A DNA stretch of 64,000 bases from Nocardioides glacieisoli (GTDB taxonomy: Bacteria > Actinomycetota > Actinomycetes > Propionibacteriales > Nocardioidaceae). The notes under the pieces are model-generated. The model searched no databases. It was not told the origin of the DNA and saw only the letters and a program-made list of their open reading frames with translations. The DNA lies in contig NZ_SDWS01000001.1 in the NCBI RefSeq assembly GCF_004137245.1, positions 310,001 to 374,000 on the forward strand. The letters run 5' to 3'. Every line of letters begins with the position of its first letter. Position 1 is the stretch's first letter. Position numbers and translations under genes: made by a program. Of this stretch, positions 52,933-61,728 are shown piece by piece.

Positions 52933-53733
52933 ATGAGTCTCATGAAGCGCATCAGCCTGATCTTCCGCTCCAAGGCCAACAAGGCCCTGGACAGGGCGGA
53001 GGATCCCCGCGAGACGCTGGACTACAGCTACCAGCGCCAGCTCGAGCTCCTCTCGAAGGTACGCCGCGGCGTGGCCGACGTCGCCACCAGTCGCAAGCGC
53101 GTCGAGCTGCAGGTCAACCAGATCGAGCAGCAGGCGGCCAAGCTCCAGGGCCAGGCGGAGAAGGCGATCGCGGCAGGCCGTGAGGATCTGGCGCGCGAGG
53201 CCCTGACCCGGAAGTCCGGGCTCGCCTCTCAGATCACCAGCCTCAAGGAGCAGCAGGCGACCCTCCAGGGCGAGGAGGAGAAGCTCGTCCTGGCCCAGCA
53301 GCGGCTGCAGGCGAAGGTCGAGGCCTTCCGCACCCGCAAGGAGACCATCAAGGCGACCTACACCGCCGCCGAGGCGCAGACGCGCATCGGTGAGGCGATG
53401 TCGGGCATCGGCGAGGAGATGGGTGACGTCGGTCTCGCGATCCAGCGCGCCGAGGACAAGACCGCGCAGATGCAGGCGCGTGGCCAGGCCATCGACGAGC
53501 TCATCGCCTCCGGCGCGCTCGACGACGCCTCCCAGATGAACGCCGGCGACGACATCTCCCGCGAGCTCGACGCCCTCAGCTCCGGCTCCGACGTCGAGGC
53601 CGAGCTCGCCCGCCTCAAGGCCGGGACCGCTGCACCCCAGGCGATCGAGGCCGGCGACGGCGACATCCTCGCCGAGCCCCAGGGCGAGGCCGTCCGGGTC
53701 GAGGGCGACAACACCGAGGGCGGCCGGGCATGA
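52933..53733 (+). CDS. pspA: PspA/IM30 (ESCRT-III-like) membrane stress protein
   Basis: 266 residues from ATG 52933 (a GTG at 52897 would add 12 residues but lacks a ribosome site). It starts with an amphipathic helix (SLMKRISLIFRSKANKALD), then long coiled coils (VELQVNQIEQQAAKLQGQAE; KEQQATLQGEEEKLVLAQQ), the ESCRT-III-type fold of PspA/Vipp1. It binds stressed membranes and forms polymers. It heads an operon with pspAA, htpX and pspAB. It overlaps pspAA by ATGA. Confidence 0.94.
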   Translation: MSLMKRISLIFRSKANKALDRAEDPRETLDYSYQRQLELLSKVRRGVADVATSRKRVELQVNQIEQQAAKLQGQAEKAIAAGREDLAREALTRKSGLASQITSLKEQQATLQGEEEKLVLAQQRLQAKVEAFRTRKETIKATYTAAEAQTRIGEAMSGIGEEMGDVGLAIQRAEDKTAQMQARGQAIDELIASGALDDASQMNAGDDISRELDALSSGSDVEAELARLKAGTAAPQAIEAGDGDILAEPQGEAVRVEGDNTEGGRA

Positions 53734-54008
53734 TCGTCCGGATCCTCGGCGAGGGCCAGTACGACCTCGACGACCACGCCCTCGACGCCCTCAACGGCCT
53801 GGACTCGCAGATCGAGAACGCCGTCGAGTCCGGCGACGAGGCGATGTTCCGCACGGCGCTCGAGGGCCTCCTGGCCGCCGTGCGCGCCAGCGGGACCCAT
53901 CACGACGTCGACTCCCTCGACGAGTCCGACCTCATCCTGCCGCCGCCCGATGCGACCATCGACGAGGTCCGTGAGCTCCTGGGCGACGACGGCCTGATCC
54001 CGGGCTGA
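53730..54008 (+). CDS. pspAA: PspA-associated protein PspAA
   Basis: 92 residues. It begins IVRILGEGQYDLDDHALDAL, characteristic of PspAA, and ends with a conserved acidic DATIDEVRELLGDDGLIPG. This family occurs next to pspA in actinobacteria and related phyla. Its biochemical role is unknown; a partner of PspA is the usual inference. Coupled to pspA by a four-base overlap. Confidence 0.92.
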   Translation: MIVRILGEGQYDLDDHALDALNGLDSQIENAVESGDEAMFRTALEGLLAAVRASGTHHDVDSLDESDLILPPPDATIDEVRELLGDDGLIPG

Positions 54009-54021
54009 GGTCGACCGGCTG

Positions 54022-54936
54022 TTGGCCACCTCCCGCTTCATCAAGGACACCGGGCTCACTGCCCGGATGACCCTCACGATGTTCCTGCTCGGGGCGCTGT
54101 TCGTCGGGCTCGTCGTCGCGCTGATCTACGTCGTGGGCGCCGGCTACGCCCCGATCGTGGCGATCATCGCGATCGGCATCGCGTTCTGGCAGTGGTGGAG
54201 CTCCGACAAGGTCGCGATGCGCGCCATGCGTGCGCGCGAGGTGACCCCGGAGGAGGCACCCGAGCTGCACGGGATGATCGACCGACTGTGCGCGCTCGCC
54301 GACATGCCCAAGCCGCGGGTGGGCATCTCCGACATGTCCGTCCCCAACGCCTTCGCCACGGGCCGCTCGCCCGACCGGGCGGTCGTGTGCGTGACGACCG
54401 GCATCCTCCAGACCCTCGACGCCGAGGAGCTCGAGGCGGTGCTGGCCCACGAGCTGAGCCACGTCGCGCACCGCGACGTGCTGGTGATGACCGTGGCGGC
54501 CTCGGCCGGGATCGCCGCCGGCCTGCTGCTGCGCTTCGCGCAGTTCGGTGGGATGGGCCGCTCGCGCAACAACAGCAGCCTGCCCGCGGTGCTGGTCGCC
54601 GTCGTCGTCAGCCTCGTCGTGTACGCCGTCAGCTTCCTGCTGCTGCGCCTGCTGTCGCGCTACCGCGAGCTCAGCGCCGACCGGGCCGGCGCCTACCTCA
54701 CGCTCAAGCCCGCCGCCCTCGGCTCCGCGCTCCAGAAGATCAGCGGCGGGGCCTCGGCCATCCCGCAGCGCGACCTGCGGTCCAGCAGTGCCGCGGGTGC
54801 CGCCAGCGCACTGTGCATCGTCCCCGCCCTGAGCGGTGGCGGGCTCAGCGGACTGATGGCGACCCACCCGCCGTTGCAGCAGCGGCTCGAGCAGCTCGCC
54901 CGGATCCAGGCCGAGCTCAGCCGGCCGGCGGGCTGA
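54022..54936 (+). CDS. htpX: HtpX-type M48 membrane zinc metalloprotease
   Basis: 304 residues. Two N-terminal hydrophobic segments are followed by the zinc motif HELSH (His143, Glu144, His147) in VLAHELSHVAHRDVLVM, two more membrane segments, and the third ligand in RELSADRAGAYL. It degrades damaged membrane proteins. TTG start at 54022; no ATG or GTG is available before residue 16, which already lies at the edge of the first membrane helix. Genes for PspAA and PspAB flank it within 15 bases on each side. Confidence 0.93.
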   Translation: MATSRFIKDTGLTARMTLTMFLLGALFVGLVVALIYVVGAGYAPIVAIIAIGIAFWQWWSSDKVAMRAMRAREVTPEEAPELHGMIDRLCALADMPKPRVGISDMSVPNAFATGRSPDRAVVCVTTGILQTLDAEELEAVLAHELSHVAHRDVLVMTVAASAGIAAGLLLRFAQFGGMGRSRNNSSLPAVLVAVVVSLVVYAVSFLLLRLLSRYRELSADRAGAYLTLKPAALGSALQKISGGASAIPQRDLRSSSAAGAASALCIVPALSGGGLSGLMATHPPLQQRLEQLARIQAELSRPAG

Positions 54937-54949
54937 GGCGGCGTCCGCG

Positions 54950-55522
54950 ATGGGGCTCTGGGAGGCGATGCGCGCGCGGACGACGCCCAAGCGCAACCAC
55001 CTCGACGCGTTGTTCCTCGTGCCGAGCGCGGCGATCACCCTGCAGACGGCACTGGGGTTCGAGCCGACCGGGTCCGGGTCGGTCTGCTACCGCTCGGCGA
55101 CCGGGGCGGCCTTCGCGCAGACCCAGTCCGACGTCCTGGCGCTGATCCGCGACGACGCGGACGCGCCCGAGGTCACCGTCACCACCGATGACTTCGGCTT
55201 CACCTGGCTCGTCGTGGCCGGCGACCCTGCCGACACGTCCGCTCTTTGCACGGACCTCCATGCCGTCAACACCACCCTGGAGCTCAACGGCTTCGACAGC
55301 GGGCTCCTGTGCTCGATGGTCCCCTTCGCCAACGCGTCCGGCCAGCGCTTCGGCCTCACCTACCTCTACAAGCAGGGGACGTTCTACCCGTTCGCACCCG
55401 CAGGCCCCCAGTCCCGTGACAACCTGCTCGAGCTGTCCGTACGAGACCTGCTCGCCCCCGAGCTCCCGATGGAGCCGGACCTCCAGCGTTGGCTGGCTAT
55501 CTGGAAGGCCCCCGGACTGTGA
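54950..55522 (+). CDS. pspAB: PspA-associated protein PspAB
   Basis: 190 residues. NHLDALFLVPSAAITLQTAL, then GSGSVCYRSATGAAFAQTQ, then the C-terminal FPFAPAGPQSRDNLLELSV match the PspAB family that accompanies pspAA and htpX. No catalytic motif. It is probably a cytoplasmic or membrane-peripheral part of the envelope stress response. Its stop overlaps the histidine kinase start (GTGA). Confidence 0.9.
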   Translation: MGLWEAMRARTTPKRNHLDALFLVPSAAITLQTALGFEPTGSGSVCYRSATGAAFAQTQSDVLALIRDDADAPEVTVTTDDFGFTWLVVAGDPADTSALCTDLHAVNTTLELNGFDSGLLCSMVPFANASGQRFGLTYLYKQGTFYPFAPAGPQSRDNLLELSVRDLLAPELPMEPDLQRWLAIWKAPGL

Positions 55523-56700
55523 CCGACGAGACGATGGACGAGCGGCAGCGCGAGCGGGCCCTGGCGACGTACGACGTCATCGGGGGACCGCCGCGACGCG
55601 AGCTCGAGGCACTGGTCGACCTGGCCGCGCAGGTGGCGGGTGTCCCGTTCGCGGCGATCAACCTGTTCAGCTCCGAGCTGCAGCACCAGGTGGCCACGGT
55701 GGGCTTCGAGGGCCAGGAGTCCGCCGAGCGGGACTCCATGTGCCGGCTGGTCGTCGAGTCCGGCCACTCGATCATGCTGGAGGACGCGGCCCAGGACGAG
55801 CGCTTCGCGGACAACCCCTGGACCACGGGTGAGGTCGGGCAGATCCGCTACTACGGGTCGCACCCCCTCCGGACGCCCTCGGACGTCGTCATCGGCACGC
55901 TGTGCGTCTTCGACAACGAGGCACACCGGGTGACGCAGCAGTCCGCGCGCGGCCTGGCCCAGATCGCGGACCGGGTGGTGGACGTGCTCGAGCTCGAGCT
56001 CACCAGCCGGCGGCTCAGCGAGGCCAACGCCCGGCTCAGCACGGCCAACGAGCGGCTCGAGCACTTCGCCGGTCAGGTCAGCCACGACCTCAAGAACCCG
56101 TTGACCTCGGTGTCGCTCTCCCTGGAGTCCCTCGAGCTCGACGTGACCGATCCCGACCAGCTCGACACGCTCGCCCGGGCGCGGCGCGGGGTGGACCGGA
56201 TGGACGGCATGATCAGCGACCTGCTGACGTTCGCGAGCCAGGGTGCTCCTCCCGGCGACGACCTCGTCGACCTCGGCGCCCAGCTGGTCCTCGCCCTGGA
56301 CGACCTGGCCGGCCGGGTCGCTCCCGGTTCCGTGACCGCGGGGGTGCTGCCGGTCGTGCGTGGCGACTCCGCGCAGCTGCGGTCGGTGCTGATGAACCTC
56401 GTCGACAACGCCGTGAAGTTCACCGACGACGGCGAGGCGCCCGAGGTCGAGGTCGACTCCCGCGTCCTCGACGGCCGCCACCGGGTGGAGGTGCGCGACC
56501 GCGGACGTGGGATCCCCGCCGACCGGAGCGAGCGGGTCTTCGCGCCGCTGGCCCGCCTCGACAAGAGCGTCGAGGGTGTCGGCATCGGGCTGGCCACGTG
56601 CCGGAGGATCGTGGAGGCGCACGGCGGCACGATGGGCGTGGTGCAGCGCGACGGCGGTGGATCGGTGTTCTGGTTCGACCTGCCGTTCGCCGACGCCTAG
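55519..56700 (+). CDS. Soluble GAF-domain sensor histidine kinase
   Basis: 393 residues. A GAF domain (about 20-165; FAAINLFSSELQHQVATVG, DSMCRLVVESG) is followed by a coiled linker, HisKA with the phospho-His in QVSHDLKNPLTS, and HATPase_c with N-box LMNLVDNAVKF, G1 RDRGRGIPAD and G2 GVGIGLATCRRI. There are no membrane segments. The Cys in the GAF domain might sense redox state, but this is not shown. The GTG overlaps the pspAB stop, so it is translated with the psp operon. No response regulator is encoded nearby. Confidence 0.92.
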   Translation: MTDETMDERQRERALATYDVIGGPPRRELEALVDLAAQVAGVPFAAINLFSSELQHQVATVGFEGQESAERDSMCRLVVESGHSIMLEDAAQDERFADNPWTTGEVGQIRYYGSHPLRTPSDVVIGTLCVFDNEAHRVTQQSARGLAQIADRVVDVLELELTSRRLSEANARLSTANERLEHFAGQVSHDLKNPLTSVSLSLESLELDVTDPDQLDTLARARRGVDRMDGMISDLLTFASQGAPPGDDLVDLGAQLVLALDDLAGRVAPGSVTAGVLPVVRGDSAQLRSVLMNLVDNAVKFTDDGEAPEVEVDSRVLDGRHRVEVRDRGRGIPADRSERVFAPLARLDKSVEGVGIGLATCRRIVEAHGGTMGVVQRDGGGSVFWFDLPFADA

Positions 56701-56703
56701 CCC

Positions 56704-57885
56704 CTACGGCAGCCTGGCCTGCTTCATCTGGCGCGAGGCGTAGACGTTGCCGATGACGGTGGCGTCGAGCCAGGCGGTCAGCCGGGCCGCCTCGGCGTGC
56801 AGTGCGTCGTGACCGGCCGGACCGACGTCCTCGAGCAGCGAGAGGCGTACGACGCCCTCGCCGTCCTGCACCCAGCAGCCGACGACGCGACCGTCCCACC
56901 ACGCCGTCGTGCCGGCGTTGCCGTTGGTGTCGAAGAGGTAGGGCACGTGGGCGGGGTCGAGGTAGAAGGCCCGCGACTTCCAGCCCATCACGGTCGGGTC
57001 GAGGGTCGGCAGCAGGGCGGCCCACGACTCGACCGGACCGACCTCGTCGATGTCGTCGGGCAGCAGCCAACCCGTGGTCCCGTCGTCGAGGGCGACCTCG
57101 ACCGCCTCGACGTCGCCGAGGGCGCGGCTCACCGCTGTCTTGGTCGAGCCGAGCCACCACTGGATGTCGGCGGCGGTGCCCGGGCCGAACGTGGCCAGCC
57201 AGCGGCGTACGAGCTCGGCGTAGCCCGCGGCCTCGTCGAGCGGCACGTCGACGGTGTCCAGCCAGTCGCCGGTGCGGGTCCACACGGGCTTGTTCAGGCG
57301 CCAGTGGCCGCTGTTGTGGCCGCGCACGGCGTCTCCGGACAGCCCGAGGTGGGTGAGCACCCACGGCGCCACCGGCGTCGGCCGGTCGTAGCTCTTCTCG
57401 GAGGTGCCGCCGACCATCCCGGCCAGCTCGGGCACCTCGGCGCGCACCTCGGCGGTGGTGGCCGGCCCCATGCCGAGCCGCTCGAGTGTCGCGGCACGGG
57501 CGGCGTCGAGCCAGGCCTTGCCGTCCGGCGCGATGCCGGCTGCCATGATCGCCTTCGCGATCCGCTTGCGCTCCGAGGTCGCCACCCGCGCCGAGGCACT
57601 GCCCCACGCTGCAGGAAGGAGGTCGCGGGGGAAGACGAAGAGGGTGCGCCGCATGGCGAGCTGCTTCACGATGCCGCGATCGTCGTAGAGCGCGGCGTCG
57701 ACGTCGGCGGGGCCGACTCCCTCGGCCCGGGCCGCGACCGCGAGGTGCACCGTCGCCGCCTCCGTGGCGTGCAGCACGGTCATCGCGCGGGTGACCGCCT
57801 CGACGCCGTCGAGCCGGTGCTCGGGCGACAACGCGTGGCGCGTGGCGATCCGGCGCCGTCGCTCGGCGTCGCTGACGTGTCTCAT
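56704..57885 (-). CDS. Winged-helix DNA-binding (AlkZ-like, HTH_42) protein
   Basis: 393 residues. It has the family pattern: AVTRAMTVLHATEAATVHLA, KQLAMRRTLFVFPRDLLPAA, GPGTAADIQWWLGSTKTAV and a C-terminal GNAGTTAWWDGRVVGCWVQ beta region. Relatives include DNA glycosylases AlkZ and YcaQ that release alkylated or cross-linked bases. The catalytic Gln-x-Gln/Gln-x-Asp motif of those enzymes is not evident (the place reads ATEAA), so glycosylase activity is doubtful. It follows nadA by 13 bases on the same strand. Confidence 0.85.
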   Translation of the reverse strand: MRHVSDAERRRRIATRHALSPEHRLDGVEAVTRAMTVLHATEAATVHLAVAARAEGVGPADVDAALYDDRGIVKQLAMRRTLFVFPRDLLPAAWGSASARVATSERKRIAKAIMAAGIAPDGKAWLDAARAATLERLGMGPATTAEVRAEVPELAGMVGGTSEKSYDRPTPVAPWVLTHLGLSGDAVRGHNSGHWRLNKPVWTRTGDWLDTVDVPLDEAAGYAELVRRWLATFGPGTAADIQWWLGSTKTAVSRALGDVEAVEVALDDGTTGWLLPDDIDEVGPVESWAALLPTLDPTVMGWKSRAFYLDPAHVPYLFDTNGNAGTTAWWDGRVVGCWVQDGEGVVRLSLLEDVGPAGHDALHAEAARLTAWLDATVIGNVYASRQMKQARLP

Positions 57886-57898
57886 GGGGGCCGAGCGG

Positions 57899-59077
57899 TC
57901 AGTCGCGGTGGGACTTGCCGGGCAGGTCGAGCATCCGCTGGAGGGCGACGAGTGCGTCAGCCTCGGTCTCGGAGTCGACGGTGATCTGGTTGACCACCTG
58001 GCCCGCGACGAGGTTCTCCAGCGCCCAGACCAGGTGGGGAAGGTCGATGCGGTTCATCGTCGAGCAGTAGCAGACGTTGCGGTCGAGGAAGACGATCGTC
58101 TTGTCGGGGTGGGCGTCGGCGAGGCGCTTCACCAGGTTGAGCTCGGTGCCGATCGCCCAGACGGTGCCGGGCTCGGCGGCCTCGATCGTCTTGATGATGA
58201 ACTCCGTCGAGCCGACGAGGTCGGCCTTGAGGACCACCTCGTGCGTGCACTCCGGGTGCACCAGGATGTTGATGCCGGGGTGCTTCGCCCGGAGCTCGTC
58301 GACCACGTCCTCGGAGAACCGCCCGTGCACCGAGCAGTGGCCCTTCCAGAGGATCATCCGGGCCTTCTGCAGCTCGTCGGCAGTCAGTCCGCCACCGGGC
58401 TGCCGCGGGTCCCACACGACGCACTCGTCGAGTGCGATGCCCATCTGGAGGACGGCGGTGTTGCGGCCGAGGTGCTGGTCGGGGAGGAAGAGGATCTTGC
58501 CCGCGCCCGCCAGCTTCTGCGCGAACGCCCAGTCGAGCGCGACGTCGGCGTTGGACGACGTGCACACCACGCCGCCGTTGCGACCGCAGAACGCCTTGAT
58601 GTCGGCGCTGGAGTTCATGTAGGTCACCGGCACGACGCTGTCCTGGATGCCGGCGTCGGCCATCGCGTCCCAGGCGTCCTCGACCTGGCGCAGCCGCGCC
58701 ATGTCGGCCATCGAGCAGCCGGCCGCGAGGTCGGGCAGGACGACCCGCTGGGTCGGGGAGGTGAGGATGTCGGCCGACTCGGCCATGAAGTGCACGCCGC
58801 AGAAGACGATGAACTCGGCGTCGGGACGGCCGGCCGCGTCGCGCGCGAGCTTGAAGGAGTCGCCGGTGACGTCGGCGAACTGGATGACCTCGTCGCGCTG
58901 GTAGTGGTGGCCGAGGACGAAGAGGCGGTCCCCGAGCGTGGCCTTGGCGGCGCGGGCGCGCTCGACCAGGTCGGGGTCGGACGCTGCCGGGAGGTCGCCG
59001 GGGCACTCCACGCCGCGTTCGGCGTCGAGGTCGCGGCCCTTGCCGAGGGGGAGGAGCGGCAGGTCGATGGTGGCCAT
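57899..59077 (-). CDS. nadA: Quinolinate synthase A
   Basis: 392 residues. The 4Fe-4S cysteines are in FIVFCGVHFMAES, LVHPECTHEV and RNVCYCSTMN. GHHYQRDEVIQFAD and YMNSSADIKAF are also typical. It makes quinolinate from iminoaspartate and DHAP for NAD synthesis. ATG 59077 is chosen because TAGGAT ends seven bases upstream; ATG 59086 lies against that box. NadB and NadC are not in the window, so nadA is separated from its pathway here. Confidence 0.95.
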   Translation of the reverse strand: MATIDLPLLPLGKGRDLDAERGVECPGDLPAASDPDLVERARAAKATLGDRLFVLGHHYQRDEVIQFADVTGDSFKLARDAAGRPDAEFIVFCGVHFMAESADILTSPTQRVVLPDLAAGCSMADMARLRQVEDAWDAMADAGIQDSVVPVTYMNSSADIKAFCGRNGGVVCTSSNADVALDWAFAQKLAGAGKILFLPDQHLGRNTAVLQMGIALDECVVWDPRQPGGGLTADELQKARMILWKGHCSVHGRFSEDVVDELRAKHPGINILVHPECTHEVVLKADLVGSTEFIIKTIEAAEPGTVWAIGTELNLVKRLADAHPDKTIVFLDRNVCYCSTMNRIDLPHLVWALENLVAGQVVNQITVDSETEADALVALQRMLDLPGKSHRD

Positions 59078-59084
59078 GCGTCCC

Positions 59085-59090
59085 ATCCTA
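59085..59090 (-). promoter_or_regulatory. -10 element of nadA
   Basis: TAGGAT on the minus strand, seven bases before the ATG at 59077. It decides between the two possible ATG starts. Confidence 0.55.
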
Positions 59091-59134
59091 GGAGGGGACG
59101 CCGTCGCGTCCGGCCGCGTGGGAGGGTGAGCCCC

Positions 59135-60382
59135 ATGTCGCGACGTGGTGAGGTGCTGGCCCTGGTCCAGGCGGGCGGGCAGGGCTCCCGCATGGACGTG
59201 CTCACCCGGGAGCGGGCCAAGCCCGCGCTGCCGTACGGCGGTGTCCACCGGCTGATCGACTTCGCCCTCTCCGGCCTCGTGCACGCCGACCTGGCGGACG
59301 TGTGGGTGTCGCTGGAGTACCAGGTGACGTCGATCGACGACTACCTGTCGGGCGGGCGCCCGTGGAGCCTGGACCGCAACCGCGGCGGCTTCCGCCGGAT
59401 CGTCCCGCAGACGGGCACCGGTCCCGCGACGGAGAGCGGCTTCGCCCACGGCAACGGCGACCTGCTGCTGCGGATGTCGGCCGACATCGAGGCCTTCGGC
59501 GCCTCGACGCTCGTGGTCTGCAGCGCCGACCACGTCTTCAACATGGACCTCGCCCCGGTGATCGAGGACCACGTCGCGGCCGGTCGGACCGCGACCGTGC
59601 TGACCAGCGAGGTCTCCAAGAAGGACGCGTCCGACAACGTCGTGGTGCTGGCCGGCACGGGTGGCAGCGGCAAGGTCACCGGGGTCGAGCACAAGCCGTC
59701 GCGGCCGTCGGCCGGGACCGTGGCGACGGAGATCTTCGTCTACGACACCGAGGCGGTCCTCGCGACACTGCAGGACCTGCGGCGCGAGCTCGTCGGCGAG
59801 CAGGACCCGGACGACCAGGCCGACGGCGACAGCGGGATCGGCGACTTCGGGGAGCACCTGCTCCCGCGCCTCGTCGAGGGCGGCAAGGTCGCCGCCGTGC
59901 CGCTCACCGGCTACTGGCGCGACGTCGGCCAGCCAGGCCTCTACCTCCAGTCGCACCGCGACCTGCTGCGGGGCAGGGTCGACGTCTTCGACCACCCGGG
60001 TCGGCCCGTCATCTCGCACTGGCCCGACCGGCCGGCCGCCCGGGTGCGGGCATCGGGCGACTGCCACGACTCGCTGCTGTCGCCAGGTGCGGACGTGGCC
60101 GGGCTCGTCGTCGGCAGCGTGCTCGGCCCCGGTGTCGTCGTCGAGAAGGGAGCCGAGGTCCACGACAGCGTGGTGATGGAGGACTGCGTGATCCGGGCAG
60201 GAGCCGTCGTGCGCACCGCGGTCCTCGACGAGCGCTGCGAGGTGGCCGCGCGCTCGCGTGTCGGCGCCGAGCCGTCGCGGCGCGTGGCTGATGACGACGA
60301 CCTGGTGCTGGCCGGGCGCGACTCGAGGCTCGCCGGCGAGGTGGCGGCCGGCGCACGGCTGGAGCCGGGGTCCGCCCTCTAG
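59135..60382 (+). CDS. GlgC-like sugar-nucleotide pyrophosphorylase (glucose-1-phosphate adenylyltransferase family)
   Basis: 415 residues. The nucleotidyltransferase N-terminus has LVQAGGQGSRMDVLTRERAK (GGxGxRL-type loop plus catalytic Arg/Lys) and ALPYGGVHRLIDFALS, typical of GlgC. SADHVFNMD gives the metal Asp. The C-terminal part has left-handed beta-helix hexapeptides (LVVGSVLGPGVVVEKGAEVH). The allosteric and substrate loop EHKPSRPS is less canonical than in GlgC proper, and no glgA is nearby, so a related activity is possible. Shine-Dalgarno GGGAGGG. Confidence 0.85.
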   Translation: MSRRGEVLALVQAGGQGSRMDVLTRERAKPALPYGGVHRLIDFALSGLVHADLADVWVSLEYQVTSIDDYLSGGRPWSLDRNRGGFRRIVPQTGTGPATESGFAHGNGDLLLRMSADIEAFGASTLVVCSADHVFNMDLAPVIEDHVAAGRTATVLTSEVSKKDASDNVVVLAGTGGSGKVTGVEHKPSRPSAGTVATEIFVYDTEAVLATLQDLRRELVGEQDPDDQADGDSGIGDFGEHLLPRLVEGGKVAAVPLTGYWRDVGQPGLYLQSHRDLLRGRVDVFDHPGRPVISHWPDRPAARVRASGDCHDSLLSPGADVAGLVVGSVLGPGVVVEKGAEVHDSVVMEDCVIRAGAVVRTAVLDERCEVAARSRVGAEPSRRVADDDDLVLAGRDSRLAGEVAAGARLEPGSAL

Positions 60383-60385
60383 CCG

Positions 60386-61270
60386 CTACAGGAAGGTGCT
60401 GTGCGGGATGTACGGCGTCGGCGGCTTGAGGTGGCGCGTCGCGAGGAAGTTGCGCGGGTGGATCTCGAGCCGTGCAGCGGTCGCGACGTCCAGCGCCCAC
60501 TGGTTGGCCGACGTGATCCGCGGAACCTCGACCGGGACGTCGGGCGTGGAGGAGGCGAGCGACTCCCAGAGCAGGATGCGGGCGGTGCGCCGGTCGTCGG
60601 CGGCGAGGCACTGCACGCCGCCCGCCTTCGAGACGTAGGCGTAGCCCTGGTGCGAGCCGTGGTCCACGACCACGAGGCGGAACTGCTCGGCGAGGATCGC
60701 GTGGTCGGGGCCGTGCGCCGCGCCGCGCGTGCGGCGGTCGAGGCTGTCGCAGAGGTCGCGGTCCGCGGCCGTTCCCTCGCGGACGTGCGGCACGGCCGGC
60801 AGCAGCTCGCGGGCGACGGTGCCCCACAGCACCATCTGCGCGTGCAGGTCGAAGCCGGCCTTGCGGTAGCGGTGCAGAGCGCCCTGGTCGTGGCTGGCGA
60901 CGAACATCCCGCGCAGGCAACCGCTGCCGTAGCGCGTCGCCGCGTCGAGGAGCAACGTCCCGAGCCCGCGTCCCTGCGCCTCCGGGACGACCGCGAAGGA
61001 GCACAGGATCCACATCAGCTCGCGGCGCAGCGACGTGGCGAGCCCGACGACGGCGCCGTCCTCCTCGGCCACCCAGCACCCGCCCGGGTCGGTGGTCAGC
61101 TTGTGGCGCGACTTGGCGAGCCAGTCGGTGCGACCGGCCTCCGAGCGCGGCTGCGGGTCCGGCCACGAGCGCTGGAAGGTCGCGCGGTCGACCTCGAAGT
61201 AGGCGGCCCGCGTGATGGCCTCGCAGGCGGGCAGGTCGTCGACCTGCATCGGGCGGACGAGCAGGGTCAC
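60386..61270 (-). CDS. Tandem-GNAT acetyltransferase
   Basis: 294 residues. The N-terminal GNAT domain has FAVVPEAQGRGLGTLLLDAA (canonical acetyl-CoA loop). Residues about 170-294 look like a second, degenerate GNAT-type domain (VREGTAADRDLCDSLD; GYAYVSKAGGVQCLAADD) without a clear acetyl-CoA loop. The ending, RNFLATRHLKPPTPYIPHS, is shared by several actinobacterial acetyltransferases. The GTG overlaps the SRPBCC gene's stop (GTGA), so the two are coupled. Substrate unknown. Confidence 0.86.
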   Translation of the reverse strand: MTLLVRPMQVDDLPACEAITRAAYFEVDRATFQRSWPDPQPRSEAGRTDWLAKSRHKLTTDPGGCWVAEEDGAVVGLATSLRRELMWILCSFAVVPEAQGRGLGTLLLDAATRYGSGCLRGMFVASHDQGALHRYRKAGFDLHAQMVLWGTVARELLPAVPHVREGTAADRDLCDSLDRRTRGAAHGPDHAILAEQFRLVVVDHGSHQGYAYVSKAGGVQCLAADDRRTARILLWESLASSTPDVPVEVPRITSANQWALDVATAARLEIHPRNFLATRHLKPPTPYIPHSTFL

Positions 61271-61686
61271 GACACGTGGGCGGCGTACCGGGCCAGCAGG
61301 TCGCCCCAGTGGGTGTACGTCGCGCGGACCTCCTCGGTCCCGGGCATCCAGCCGCTGTGCACGAGCCGCACCAGGCTGCCGCCGGACTCCGCCGCGGTGA
61401 AGCGCACGTCCAGCACGGTCGCCTCGTCCTCCGGGTGCCCGAGCCAGAACTCCTGCGTGTAGCGGCCGATCGGGTCCCACTCCATCACCCGGCCCCAGAC
61501 GTACTCGTCGTCGCCGTGGACCATCGCCACCGGCCCGTTGGGGTCGACCGAGATGTTGGTGAAGGTGGGCGGGTCGGGGGTGAGCATCGGGTCCCACCAC
61601 TCGCCCATCTGCGCGGTGAACCCGACGAAGGCCTGGGTCGGGTTCACGGGCACGGTGACCTCGGCGACCAGAGGGTCAAGACTCAT
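61267..61686 (-). CDS. SRPBCC (AHSA1/START-like) protein
   Basis: 139 residues. VAEVTVPVNPTQAFVGFTAQ, then EWWDPML, and the C-terminal SLVRLVHSGWMPG give the helix-grip pattern of the AHSA1-like SRPBCC family, which forms a hydrophobic ligand cavity. The ligand is unknown. It is the first gene of a two-gene operon with the tandem-GNAT gene and is divergent from glycerate kinase across 42 bases. Confidence 0.87.
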   Translation of the reverse strand: MSLDPLVAEVTVPVNPTQAFVGFTAQMGEWWDPMLTPDPPTFTNISVDPNGPVAMVHGDDEYVWGRVMEWDPIGRYTQEFWLGHPEDEATVLDVRFTAAESGGSLVRLVHSGWMPGTEEVRATYTHWGDLLARYAAHVS

Positions 61687-61728
61687 GCCCTCAGCATGCC
61701 CGACGGGTGCGCTGCAAGGATGGGCGCC

